A program made the position numbers and the translations under genes. Shown piece after piece: positions 41,447 through 49,415 of a DNA stretch of 64,000 nt. The DNA is from Pseudomonas frederiksbergensis (lineage in GTDB: Bacteria > Pseudomonadota > Gammaproteobacteria > Pseudomonadales > Pseudomonadaceae): contig NZ_JQGJ02000014.1 in the NCBI RefSeq assembly GCF_000802155.2, positions 62,001 through 126,000 on the forward strand. The letters run 5' to 3'. Within the stretch, counting starts at the first letter, position 1, and each line of letters opens with the position of its first letter. The notes below the pieces were generated by a model. The model had not been told where the DNA came from and did no database searches. It saw nothing but the letters and a program-made list of their open reading frames with translations.

Positions 41447-42625
41447 TTATTTGGAAAGAAACCGCATCCCTTCCTCCAACCCCCGCAACGTCAGCGGATA
41501 CATGCGGTCTTCCACCAATTCGCGCACGATGTTGGTCGAGGCGGTGTAGCCCCAGGTGTCCTTGGGGTACGGGTTGATCCAGATGAGCTTCTTGTACTTC
41601 TCCATGAAGCGCTGCATCCACACATAACCGGCTTCTTCGTTCCAGTGCTCGACGCTGCCGCCGGCCTGGGTGATTTCATAAGGCGCCATGGCAGCGTCGC
41701 CGATGAAGATCACTTTGTAGTCGGCGCCGTACTTGTGCAGCAAGTCCTGGGTCGAGGTGCGTTCCGAAGTGCGGCGCAGGTTGTTCTTCCACACCGATTC
41801 GTAGACGAAGTTGTGGAAGTAGAAGTACTCCAGATGCTTGAACTCGGTCTTGCAGGCCGAAAACAGTTCTTCGCAGATCTTCACGTGGGCATCCATCGAG
41901 CCACCGATGTCGAACAGCAGCAACAACTTGACGGTGTTGCGGCGCTCCGGGCGCATCTGGATGTTCAAGAGCCCGGCGTCCCGGGCGGTGTGGTCGATGG
42001 TGCCGTCGATGTCCAACTCTTCGGCCGCACCCTGGCGGGCGAACTTGCGCAAGCGGCGCAGGGCGATCTTGATGTTACGGGTGCCCAACTCCACCTGGTC
42101 GTCGAGGTTCTTGTATTCGCGCTGGTCCCAGACCTTCACGGCCTTGCCCTGGCGCTTGCCGGCGTCGCCGACCCGAATGCCTTCGGGGTTGAAACCGCCG
42201 GAGCCGAATGGGCTGGTGCCGCCGGTGCCGATCCACTTGTTGCCCCCGGCGTGACGTTCCTTCTGTTCTTCCAGGCGCTTCTTGAATTCTTCGATCAGCT
42301 TGTCCAGGCCGCCCAGGGATTGGATCTGCGCCCGTTCCTCGTCGGTCAACGAGCGCTCGAATTCCTTGCGCAGCCAGTCCTCGGGAATCAGCGCCTGGAG
42401 GTGATCGTCGAGTTTCTCCAGGCCGTTGAAGTAGGCGGCAAACGCCCGGTCGAACTTGTCGAAATGCCGTTCGTCCTTCACCAGGATCGCCCGGGACAGG
42501 TAATAGAACTCGTCCATGTCGGCGAAGATCACCCGCTGTTTAAGCGCGTTGATCAGGTCCAGCAGTTCACGCACCGACACGGGCACCTTGGCGGCGCGCA
42601 TCTCATTGAACAGGTTAAGCAGCAT
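41447..42625 (-). CDS. VWA domain-containing CoxE-like protein
   Basis: A 392-residue protein. The N-terminal half is helical (DLINALKQRVIFADMDEFYYLSRAILVKDERHFDKFDRAF) and a Gly-rich hinge precedes a von Willebrand A domain from about residue 232. The MIDAS motif reads DIGGS (239-243) instead of DxSxS, with Gly for the first Ser. Such proteins work with MoxR AAA+ ATPases as metal insertion or assembly factors. It is downstream of the MoxR-type gene, 34 nt apart, on the same strand. The target complex is unknown. Confidence 0.88.
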   Translation of the reverse strand: MLLNLFNEMRAAKVPVSVRELLDLINALKQRVIFADMDEFYYLSRAILVKDERHFDKFDRAFAAYFNGLEKLDDHLQALIPEDWLRKEFERSLTDEERAQIQSLGGLDKLIEEFKKRLEEQKERHAGGNKWIGTGGTSPFGSGGFNPEGIRVGDAGKRQGKAVKVWDQREYKNLDDQVELGTRNIKIALRRLRKFARQGAAEELDIDGTIDHTARDAGLLNIQMRPERRNTVKLLLLFDIGGSMDAHVKICEELFSACKTEFKHLEYFYFHNFVYESVWKNNLRRTSERTSTQDLLHKYGADYKVIFIGDAAMAPYEITQAGGSVEHWNEEAGYVWMQRFMEKYKKLIWINPYPKDTWGYTASTNIVRELVEDRMYPLTLRGLEEGMRFLSK

Positions 42626-42659
42626 GGCAATCGCCCTCGCTCTTGTTAAACGAAGAGGA

Positions 42660-43505
42660 TCAGCGGGTGCCGCGACGGCTCATGAACGCCAGGCGCTCAA
42701 GCAGCTGCACATCCTGTTCGTTCTTGACCAGGGCGCCGGCCAGCGGTGGAATGGCCTTGGTCGGATCACGCTCGCGCAGCACCGCTTCGCCGATGTTGTC
42801 GGCCATCAGCAGCTTGAGCCAGTCCACCAGTTCGGAAGTGGAAGGTTTTTTCTTCAGGCCCGGCACCTTGCGAACGTCGAAGAACACGTCCAGCGCTTCG
42901 CTGACCAAGTCCTTCTTAATGTCCGGGTAATGCACATCGACGATTTTTTGCAGGGTGACGCGGTCGGGGAAGGCGATGTAGTGGAAGAAGCAGCGGCGCA
43001 GGAAGGCGTCCGGCAGTTCTTTTTCGTTGTTGGAGGTAATAATGATGATCGGGCGCTGCTTGGCCTTGATGGTTTCGTCGGTCTCGTAGACGTAGAACTC
43101 CATCTTGTCGAGTTCCTGCAGCAGGTCGTTGGGGAACTCGATGTCGGCCTTGTCGATTTCGTCGATCAGCAGGATCACCCGCTCCTCGGACTCGAACGCT
43201 TCCCAGAGCTTGCCCTTCTTCAGGTAGTTGCGCACGTCATGGACCTTGTCCACGCCCAACTGCGAGTCTCGCAGGCGGCTGACCGCGTCGTACTCGTACA
43301 GGCCTTGGTGGGCCTTGGTGGTGGACTTGATGTGCCAGGTGATCAGGCGCGCGCCGAAGGACTCGGCCAATTGTTCGGCGAGCATGGTCTTGCCGGTGCC
43401 CGGCTCGCCCTTGACCAGCAGCGGCCGTTCCAGGGTGATGGCGGCGTTCACGGCCAGTTTCAGGTCATCGGTGGCCACGTAGGCGCTGGTGCCTTCGAAC
43501 TTCAT
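42660..43505 (-). CDS. MoxR-family AAA+ ATPase
   Basis: A 281-residue ATPase. Walker A GEPGTGKT is at residues 33-40, Walker B VILLIDEIDKAD near 113-124, and the sensor 1 TSNNEKELPDAFLRR region follows. A C-terminal lid domain (about residues 200-281) is complete. It pairs with the VWA-domain gene, suggesting an ATP-driven maturation chaperone. ATG at 43505 is preferred over a TTG at 43511 since GAGGAAA lies at proper distance only for the ATG. Confidence 0.92.
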   Translation of the reverse strand: MKFEGTSAYVATDDLKLAVNAAITLERPLLVKGEPGTGKTMLAEQLAESFGARLITWHIKSTTKAHQGLYEYDAVSRLRDSQLGVDKVHDVRNYLKKGKLWEAFESEERVILLIDEIDKADIEFPNDLLQELDKMEFYVYETDETIKAKQRPIIIITSNNEKELPDAFLRRCFFHYIAFPDRVTLQKIVDVHYPDIKKDLVSEALDVFFDVRKVPGLKKKPSTSELVDWLKLLMADNIGEAVLRERDPTKAIPPLAGALVKNEQDVQLLERLAFMSRRGTR

Positions 43506-43673
43506 CTGCAATTTCCTCGAACGTGTCGTCGGCCCGGCGAGGCGGGGCGCGCGAAATAAATAGCGTGCCCGACTATACCGCGAGGCCCCGCCGACTGTGA
43601 ACGCAGACGCTGTATTCAGTCTCTGAATGGGGCGTCACATGTTGACTCAGTCTCGGCGCCTTGCCAGCATTTC

Positions 43674-43694
43674 GTATCGCCAATTTGGCGATAC
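43674..43694. repeat. Near-perfect palindrome between the MoxR and DUF748 genes
   Basis: GTATCGCCA and TGGCGATAC are perfect inverted arms around ATT. It has no downstream T-run on either strand, so it is not a typical terminator. It lies about 40 bp beyond the DUF748 stop and 170 bp before the MoxR start (both genes read leftward). Function unknown; an operator or relic site is possible. Confidence 0.6.
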
Positions 43695-43736
43695 ATTCGA
43701 TGGCATGTCTACTGCGCTGGAAGATCGGCGCCAAAC

Positions 43737-44813
43737 CTAATCCTTTGAGGGCGGCGGCTGCTCGTAGCGGGCATTGAAGGCCTGGACGAAACCGTTGCGC
43801 AGGATCTGCAGGAAAGCTTCGAAGGCGCTGATGTCCTGCTGGTGGACATTGCCGCTGAGTTCCACCCGGGTGGCGAATTGGTTCTTGCGTTGGTTCTTGA
43901 GGGCCGTTTCGCCTGCGCCGACCAGGGCTTCCCAGACCGAGCGGAAGATGTTCTTGTTATGGTTTTCCACGTCCTGCTGCCAGTCGAACACGTCGACATC
44001 ACGCAGCAGTGGCTTGATGTAGCCGCTGAGCTTGGCGTTGTCGGCTTCGGCCTCGACCACCAGGTCGCCATGGCCGGCATTGAAATCGAATTTGCCATAG
44101 GCCGCGGCGAAATCATTCAGGCGCTTGAGTTCGATGTTCGTCGCCCGAAGGCGGAAATCGAAGTCTTCGAAATTGCTCAGGGGGTCGAAGGTGGCTTGCA
44201 TCTCCAGGGGCGCATGTTCGGCCACCAGGGCCTTGCCTTCAAAGCGGGCGTCGCGCTTGCCTTCGGTGTCGACCACATTGGTCAGGTTGTAGAAACTGGC
44301 GTTGACGTCGGTGGCCCTCAGGTTGACCGGCGGCTTGGAATTGAAATTGCGAAAGGTGACCTTGCCGTCCCGGATACGCACTTCGTTGAAGGTGATGGGC
44401 AGCAGTTTTTCCAGTTGCTCGCGCCAGTTGGTGCCCTGGCCGGTTTGGGAATCCTGCCGGTTGGCGCCGCCATCGACAAAGTTGACTTCGGGACGGGCGA
44501 ACTCCACTTCCGCCACCACCGCATGGTCATACCACAGCGAGTGCCAGCTCACGGACAGGTCGACCAGCGGAGCATCGACGAATGGCACCGGGACCTTGCC
44601 GTCGACCTTGACGATCCTCAGGCCGTTGATCCGATAGGCGCCGCGCCAGAGCGCCAGGTCGACATCGACGACCTGGCCGCGGTAATCGCCCATGTCCGCC
44701 AGCTTGTCGTTCAGGTAGTCGCGTACCAGGTAGGGCAAGGCGAAATGCAGGGCCACCAGCAGCGCAACGATGGCGACGAAAGCCCACAGTGGCCAGCTGT
44801 ATCGACGCTTCAT
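43737..44813 (-). CDS. DUF748/AsmA-like envelope protein
   Basis: A 358-residue protein with one N-terminal transmembrane helix (about residues 9-28) and a large periplasmic part. GDYRGQVVDVDLALWRGAYRINGLRIVKVDG, IRDGKVTFRNFNSKPPVNLRATDVNASFYNLTNV and LEMQATFDPLSNFEDFDFRLRATNIEL are typical of DUF748, a family related to AsmA and possibly to lipid transport or envelope stability. The ATG at 44813 has GGAG 9 nt upstream. It is divergent from cysK. Confidence 0.8.
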   Translation of the reverse strand: MKRRYSWPLWAFVAIVALLVALHFALPYLVRDYLNDKLADMGDYRGQVVDVDLALWRGAYRINGLRIVKVDGKVPVPFVDAPLVDLSVSWHSLWYDHAVVAEVEFARPEVNFVDGGANRQDSQTGQGTNWREQLEKLLPITFNEVRIRDGKVTFRNFNSKPPVNLRATDVNASFYNLTNVVDTEGKRDARFEGKALVAEHAPLEMQATFDPLSNFEDFDFRLRATNIELKRLNDFAAAYGKFDFNAGHGDLVVEAEADNAKLSGYIKPLLRDVDVFDWQQDVENHNKNIFRSVWEALVGAGETALKNQRKNQFATRVELSGNVHQQDISAFEAFLQILRNGFVQAFNARYEQPPPSKD

Positions 44814-44940
44814 GACAGTAGTCTCCGTTGTTAAAGTCATTGACTCCTGTAACAACTGGAACGTTCGGTGCAACTGGACGCCCTTGGGTAACAGGCTTAC
44901 CTTTAAGCGCTAAATTCCCTCTGCATTCAAGGACCCGGTC

Positions 44941-45915
44941 ATGAGTCGTATATACGCTGACAACGCCCATTCCATTGGCAATACGCCACTGGTGCAGATC
45001 AATCGCATCGCCCCGCGTGGCGTGACCATCCTGGCGAAAATCGAAGGGCGCAACCCGGGTTATTCAGTTAAATGCCGGATTGGCGCCAACATGATCTGGG
45101 ACGCCGAAAGCACTGGCAAACTCAAGCCGGGCATGACCATCGTCGAACCAACTTCGGGTAATACCGGTATCGGCCTGGCATTCGTGGCCGCCGCCCGTGG
45201 CTATAAATTGATGCTGACCATGCCTGCGTCCATGAGCATCGAACGGCGCAAGGTGCTCAAGGCCCTGGGCGCGGAGCTGGTGCTCACCGAGCCCGCCAAG
45301 GGCATGAAAGGAGCCATCGAGAAAGCCGCCGAGATCATGGCCAGCGACCCGTCGAAATATTTCATGCCGCAGCAGTTCGACAATCCGGCAAACCCGGCGA
45401 TCCATGAGAAAACCACTGGCCCGGAAATCTGGAACGATACGGATGGCGCGGTCGACGTGCTGGTCGCGGGCGTGGGCACGGGCGGAACGATTACCGGGGT
45501 CTCTCGGTATATCAAGAATACCTGCGGCAAACCGATCCTGTCGGTGGCGGTGGAGCCCGAGGCTTCGCCGGTGATTACCCAGGCGATGGCTGGGCAGGAA
45601 ATCAAGCCCAGCCCCCACAAGATCCAGGGCATCGGCGCGGGTTTCGTGCCGAAGAACCTCGATTTGTCGATCGTCGATCAGGTCGAGCGGGTGACCGATG
45701 AAGAATCCAAGGCCATGGCCCTGCGCTTGATGCAGGAAGAGGGCATCCTGTGCGGTATCTCCTGCGGCGCGGCGATGGCCGTGGCGGCACGCTTGGCGGA
45801 AAAGCCGGAAATGCAGGGCAAGACCATCGTGGTGATCCTGCCGGACTCGGGCGAGCGGTACCTGTCGAGCATGCTGTTCAGCGATCTGTTTACCGAGCAG
45901 GAGACCCAGCAGTAA
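44941..45915 (+). CDS. cysK: Cysteine synthase A (O-acetylserine sulfhydrylase)
   Basis: A 324-residue PLP enzyme making cysteine from O-acetylserine and sulfide. SIGNTPLVQI begins the protein; PLP Lys is in the NPGYSVKCRIGANMI segment; PTSGNTGIGLAFVAAARGYK and GTGGTITGVSRY are the substrate and phosphate-binding loops. Length and the start MSRIYADN match CysK rather than the shorter CysM. It is divergent from the DUF748 gene. Confidence 0.93.
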   Translation: MSRIYADNAHSIGNTPLVQINRIAPRGVTILAKIEGRNPGYSVKCRIGANMIWDAESTGKLKPGMTIVEPTSGNTGIGLAFVAAARGYKLMLTMPASMSIERRKVLKALGAELVLTEPAKGMKGAIEKAAEIMASDPSKYFMPQQFDNPANPAIHEKTTGPEIWNDTDGAVDVLVAGVGTGGTITGVSRYIKNTCGKPILSVAVEPEASPVITQAMAGQEIKPSPHKIQGIGAGFVPKNLDLSIVDQVERVTDEESKAMALRLMQEEGILCGISCGAAMAVAARLAEKPEMQGKTIVVILPDSGERYLSSMLFSDLFTEQETQQ

Positions 45916-46135
45916 CCGCAGGCCGGATATGGCGGTAGGCGCCATGTAGCGAGGCACGTTTGAAAGCGCGTCAGCCAAGGTTCAGGTGACGCGTGTTAGA
46001 AGGTGATTGTTGCGTTTTACTCAACAGAGAATGTTGCGTCAGACGGTTTTTACCCGGGCCATGGGTGTTTAGCATGGCCCTTGGCTACGTCGGGCAGTTG
46101 GCGTTGCGTCAGTGGTTTCGAGAAGGAGCTTTGAC

Positions 46136-47074
46136 ATGACCGTTTCGTTTATCGCCAAGTCCTCGGTACTGTTGCTGTTCATGGGCAGTACGCTTTATGT
46201 GCATTTACGTGGCAAGGCGCGTTTGCCGGTGTTGCGCCAGTTCGTCAACCATTCGGCGCTGTTCGCCCCTTATAACGCGCTGATGTATCTGTTCTCCGGC
46301 GTGCCCTCCAAACCTTACCTGGATCGCAGCCAATTTCCCGAGCTGGATGTGCTCAAGGATAACTGGCAAGTGATCCGCGACGAGGCCATGCACCTGTTCG
46401 ACGAGGGTTACATTCGGGCTGCCGAGAAAAACAATGACGCCGGTTTCGGCTCGTTTTTCAAGAAAGGCTGGAAGCGTTTCTACCTCAAGTGGTACGACAA
46501 ACCGCTGCCGTCTGCCGAGTTGTTATGCCCCAGGACGGTCGAGCTGGTCAGCCGGATCCCCAACGTCCGGGGCGCAATGTTTGCCCTGCTGCCGGGTGGC
46601 AGCCACCTGAACCCCCATCGAGACCCCTTCGCCGGTTCGTTGCGGTATCACCTGGGGCTGTCCACGCCCAATTCCGAGAATTGTCGGATTTTCGTTGACG
46701 GTCAGATCTATGCCTGGCGCGATGGCGAAGACGTCATGTTCGATGAAACCTATGTGCACTGGGTCAAGAACGAAACCCCGCAGACCCGCGTCATCTTGTT
46801 TTGTGACGTCGAGCGGCCCTTGAAAAGCCGGCTGATGGCCCGCGTCAACCGCACCATCAGCGCGTTTCTCGGTCGCGCGACCGCGCCGCAAAACCTCGAC
46901 GACGAACGCGTCGGCGGCATCAACCAGGCCTATGCCTGGAGCAAGTCGTTCAGCGACGGTATCAGCGGTCGGGTCAAGCAATTCAAGCGCAGGCATCCCA
47001 AGGCGTATCGGGTGATGCGCCCTGTGCTGGCCGTAGCCGTGCTGACGGCACTGGGTTATTGGTTGTTTGTTTAA
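46136..47074 (+). CDS. lpxO: Lipid A hydroxylase LpxO-like (aspartyl/asparaginyl beta-hydroxylase fold)
   Basis: A 312-residue Fe(II)/2-oxoglutarate dioxygenase. N-terminal hydrophobic segment at about residues 5-24 and another near the C-terminus (about 294-312) anchor it in the membrane. The metal motif is HLNPHRDP (His161, Asp163) and His208 in DETYVHWVKNE. LpxO hydroxylates the 2-position of a secondary acyl chain of lipid A in several Gram-negatives. ATG at 46136 follows AAGGAG. It fits with eptA elsewhere in the window as a second lipid A modification gene. Confidence 0.87.
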   Translation: MTVSFIAKSSVLLLFMGSTLYVHLRGKARLPVLRQFVNHSALFAPYNALMYLFSGVPSKPYLDRSQFPELDVLKDNWQVIRDEAMHLFDEGYIRAAEKNNDAGFGSFFKKGWKRFYLKWYDKPLPSAELLCPRTVELVSRIPNVRGAMFALLPGGSHLNPHRDPFAGSLRYHLGLSTPNSENCRIFVDGQIYAWRDGEDVMFDETYVHWVKNETPQTRVILFCDVERPLKSRLMARVNRTISAFLGRATAPQNLDDERVGGINQAYAWSKSFSDGISGRVKQFKRRHPKAYRVMRPVLAVAVLTALGYWLFV

Positions 47075-47408
47075 ACATTGCGTTACACAACGGGCGCTGG
47101 TTATAGTCAGCGCTCGGTTTTCGGACCCATCCTCCAAGAGATCGGCTCATGCCTGCATTTCCATTCACCGCGGTCGTGGTTCCAGCGTTCTACGCTGGCG
47201 TCGTGCCGTGCGGGAATAGGTCGCCTGAGCAGATCGGTCAATACCCTCCACCTGTCAGTCGCTCACCGGTATACGCCTGCGTATCACCGCCGGGTGTTGG
47301 CGTTCAGGGCTGATCGGCAACGGTTGCCGTTCCCTGTGCCCGCCTGAAAAAACGACTGGATTTCAGCTTCGGCTGAGTTGGCTTAATGCCTGACTACAGG
47401 TGGTTTTC
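47075..47408 (+). other. Leader region upstream of the DMT carrier gene
   Basis: This 334-bp gap holds a candidate sigma-70 promoter (TTGCGT 47078-47083, 18 bp, TATAGT 47102-47107) which would give a leader of almost 300 nt. Within it is a 54-codon frame (47149-47313) with AGAG upstream, Pro/Val-rich, a stem CGGCAA/TTGCCG (47314-47328), and a stable TCAGC-TTCG-GCTGA tetraloop hairpin (47363-47376) about 30 nt before the start codon. The short frame could be a leader peptide or nothing. Confidence 0.45.
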
Positions 47409-48272
47409 ATGTTTTCCTTTTCCAAAAACGCCTTATTGGCGACGGCTTCCACGAGCCTGTTCGTTCTGCTGTGGAGCAGCGGGGCGATCTTTTCCAAACT
47501 GGGCCTGGCCCACGCGTCACCTTTCGCCTTCCTGCTGATCCGTTTTGCCATCGCTTTGTGCGCGCTGGTGCTGTTGATTCCTATGCTGAAGTTCAAGCTC
47601 CCCAGCACGGGCAAGGCGATGCTGTACGCGGCAGCGACGGGGTTGGTGTTGTTGGGCGCCTACCAGATTTTCTATCTGCTGGCGCTGCAACTGAACGTCA
47701 CCCCCGGTGTAATGGCGACGTTGATGGGCGTGCAGCCAATCCTTACCGTGGTGCTCATGGAGCGCCAGCGTTCCTGGCAGCGGATGTTCGGCCTGGCGCT
47801 GGGATTGGTGGGGTTGGTCATGGTGGTGTTCCAGGGCATCGGCCTGGCCGGCATGTCCCTGGCGGGCATGCTGTGCGGGTTGCTGGCGCTGGTGAGCATG
47901 ACGGCAGGCTCCATCATGCAGAAACGCATCACCGACAATCCGCTGGGCACGCTGCCGGTGCAGTACCTTGCCGGGCTCGTGTTGTGCGCGGTGTTCGTGC
48001 CGTTCCAGCCGTTTCACTTCGAATACAGCATGGGGTTCTTCGGGCCGGTGCTGTGGATGGGGCTGGTGGTGTCGGTATTGGCGACGCTGTTGCTGTACCG
48101 GCTGATTGCCCGGGGCAACCTGGTCAACGTGACCAGCCTGTTCTATCTCGTGCCGGCGGTGACGGCGATCATGGACTACCTGGTGTTCGGCAACCGGTTG
48201 GCGTTGTTGAGCTTGCTGGGGATGGTGCTGATCATCGTGGGGTTGGTGTTTGTGTTTCGTAAGAGCCGCTAG
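47409..48272 (+). CDS. DMT superfamily transporter (EamA domains)
   Basis: A 287-residue carrier with ten predicted helices in two EamA repeats (first about residues 8-130, second about 140-285). Typical motifs are LFVLLWSSGAIFSKLGLAHASPFAFLLIRFA and LVLLGAYQIFYLLALQLNVTPGVMATLMGVQPIL. Substrate unknown; family members export amino acids and related metabolites. The ATG at 47409 has AGGTGG six nucleotides upstream; an in-frame GTG at 47400 is less likely. Confidence 0.88.
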   Translation: MFSFSKNALLATASTSLFVLLWSSGAIFSKLGLAHASPFAFLLIRFAIALCALVLLIPMLKFKLPSTGKAMLYAAATGLVLLGAYQIFYLLALQLNVTPGVMATLMGVQPILTVVLMERQRSWQRMFGLALGLVGLVMVVFQGIGLAGMSLAGMLCGLLALVSMTAGSIMQKRITDNPLGTLPVQYLAGLVLCAVFVPFQPFHFEYSMGFFGPVLWMGLVVSVLATLLLYRLIARGNLVNVTSLFYLVPAVTAIMDYLVFGNRLALLSLLGMVLIIVGLVFVFRKSR

Positions 48273-48307
48273 CCTATAGGATAGGTATCAGGTAATTGCA
48301 CTACCGC

Positions 48308-48373
48308 TTTCGCGAGCAAGCCCGCCCCCACAAGGATTGCGAATAACCTGCGGGAGCGGGCTTGCTCGCGAAG
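48308..48373. repeat. REPIN, family B
   Basis: TTTCGCGAGCAAGCCCGCCCC and CGGGAGCGGGCTTGCTCGCGAAG form inverted arms about 20 bp apart. It sits between the two convergent DMT carrier genes. Confidence 0.88.
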
Positions 48374-48394
48374 CTTTTCGGCCACGCCAACGGA

Positions 48395-49285
48395 CTACCG
48401 GCTAGACACCCCAGGCTTCAACACCAACCACAGCGCTGCTGCAATCAACAACCCGCCATACACATGCGCCATGCCCAACGGCTCATCCAGCAACAACGCG
48501 CCCCACAACACGCCGAATGGCGGGATCAGGAAAGTCACGGTCATCGACTTGACCGGGCCGATGGAACTGAGCAGCCGGAAATAAAGGATGTACGCCAGCG
48601 CCGTGCACACCAGCCCCAGTCCCAGCAAGGACAGCCAGACGCTCCAACCGCCCCAACTGGCCGGCGGCTGGCTGATGACGCTGTAGCCAAACAGCGGCAG
48701 CAAAAACACCGTTGCACCGAACATGCTGCCCAGGGCCGAGAGACGGCTGTCCAAGCCACCTTGATGATCGAGCCAACGCCGGGTGAGGAAACCGGCGAAG
48801 CCATAGCAAGTGGTGGCAAGCAGGCAGGCGAGGGCGCCCATCAGCAGTTGCAGGTCGAAGGCCACCGGGCCGGCGCGGGTCAGGATGCCCACGCCGAGCA
48901 GTCCCAGGAACACACCACTGACCTTGGCCAGGGTGAGTTTTTCGTTGAAGAACAAACCGCCAATCAACACCCCCATCAGTGGCGTGGTGGCATTGAAAAT
49001 CGCCGAGTAACCGGCTGGCAGCACCTGGGCAGCCAGCGAATAGAACGTTGCCGGAATCCCCGAGTTGATCAGGCCCAGCAGCATCACCACTTTGAGCTTG
49101 CCGCGAAAATTCCAGTCGACACGCATCAGGGCGAGGATGACCAGCAGGCCGACGAAGGCGATGGAAACGCGAAAAAACGCCGTGGGAATCGTCCCAATGA
49201 CCGGGGCGATGATGCGCATGAATAAAAAACTCGCGCCCCAGATGGCGGCCAGTGACAGCAAGCGCAGGATATCGACGAGGTTCAC
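48395..49285 (-). CDS. DMT superfamily transporter (EamA domains)
   Basis: A 296-residue ten-helix EamA-type permease starting VDILRLLSLAAIWGASFLFMRIIAPVIG. The two repeats show ISHIAFVG-like helices and the loop LFFNEKLTLAKVSGVFLGLLGVGIL. It is a paralogue-type neighbour of the 47.4-kb carrier, not close in sequence. The GTG at 49285 is used because GGAAGGA precedes it and the upstream part of the frame is not membrane-like. It is divergent from aceK. Confidence 0.88.
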   Translation of the reverse strand: MNLVDILRLLSLAAIWGASFLFMRIIAPVIGTIPTAFFRVSIAFVGLLVILALMRVDWNFRGKLKVVMLLGLINSGIPATFYSLAAQVLPAGYSAIFNATTPLMGVLIGGLFFNEKLTLAKVSGVFLGLLGVGILTRAGPVAFDLQLLMGALACLLATTCYGFAGFLTRRWLDHQGGLDSRLSALGSMFGATVFLLPLFGYSVISQPPASWGGWSVWLSLLGLGLVCTALAYILYFRLLSSIGPVKSMTVTFLIPPFGVLWGALLLDEPLGMAHVYGGLLIAAALWLVLKPGVSSR

Positions 49286-49415
49286 GAATGTGTCCTTCCT
49301 TGATCGGGCCGCAAGTGTCGCCCCGCCCAACACCGATGGCAATGGTTGCGTTGCCGAGGGATTGACCTCTAAGCTCAGTCGCCAATAACAAGCATGACCC
49401 GCCGAGGTTTACCCT

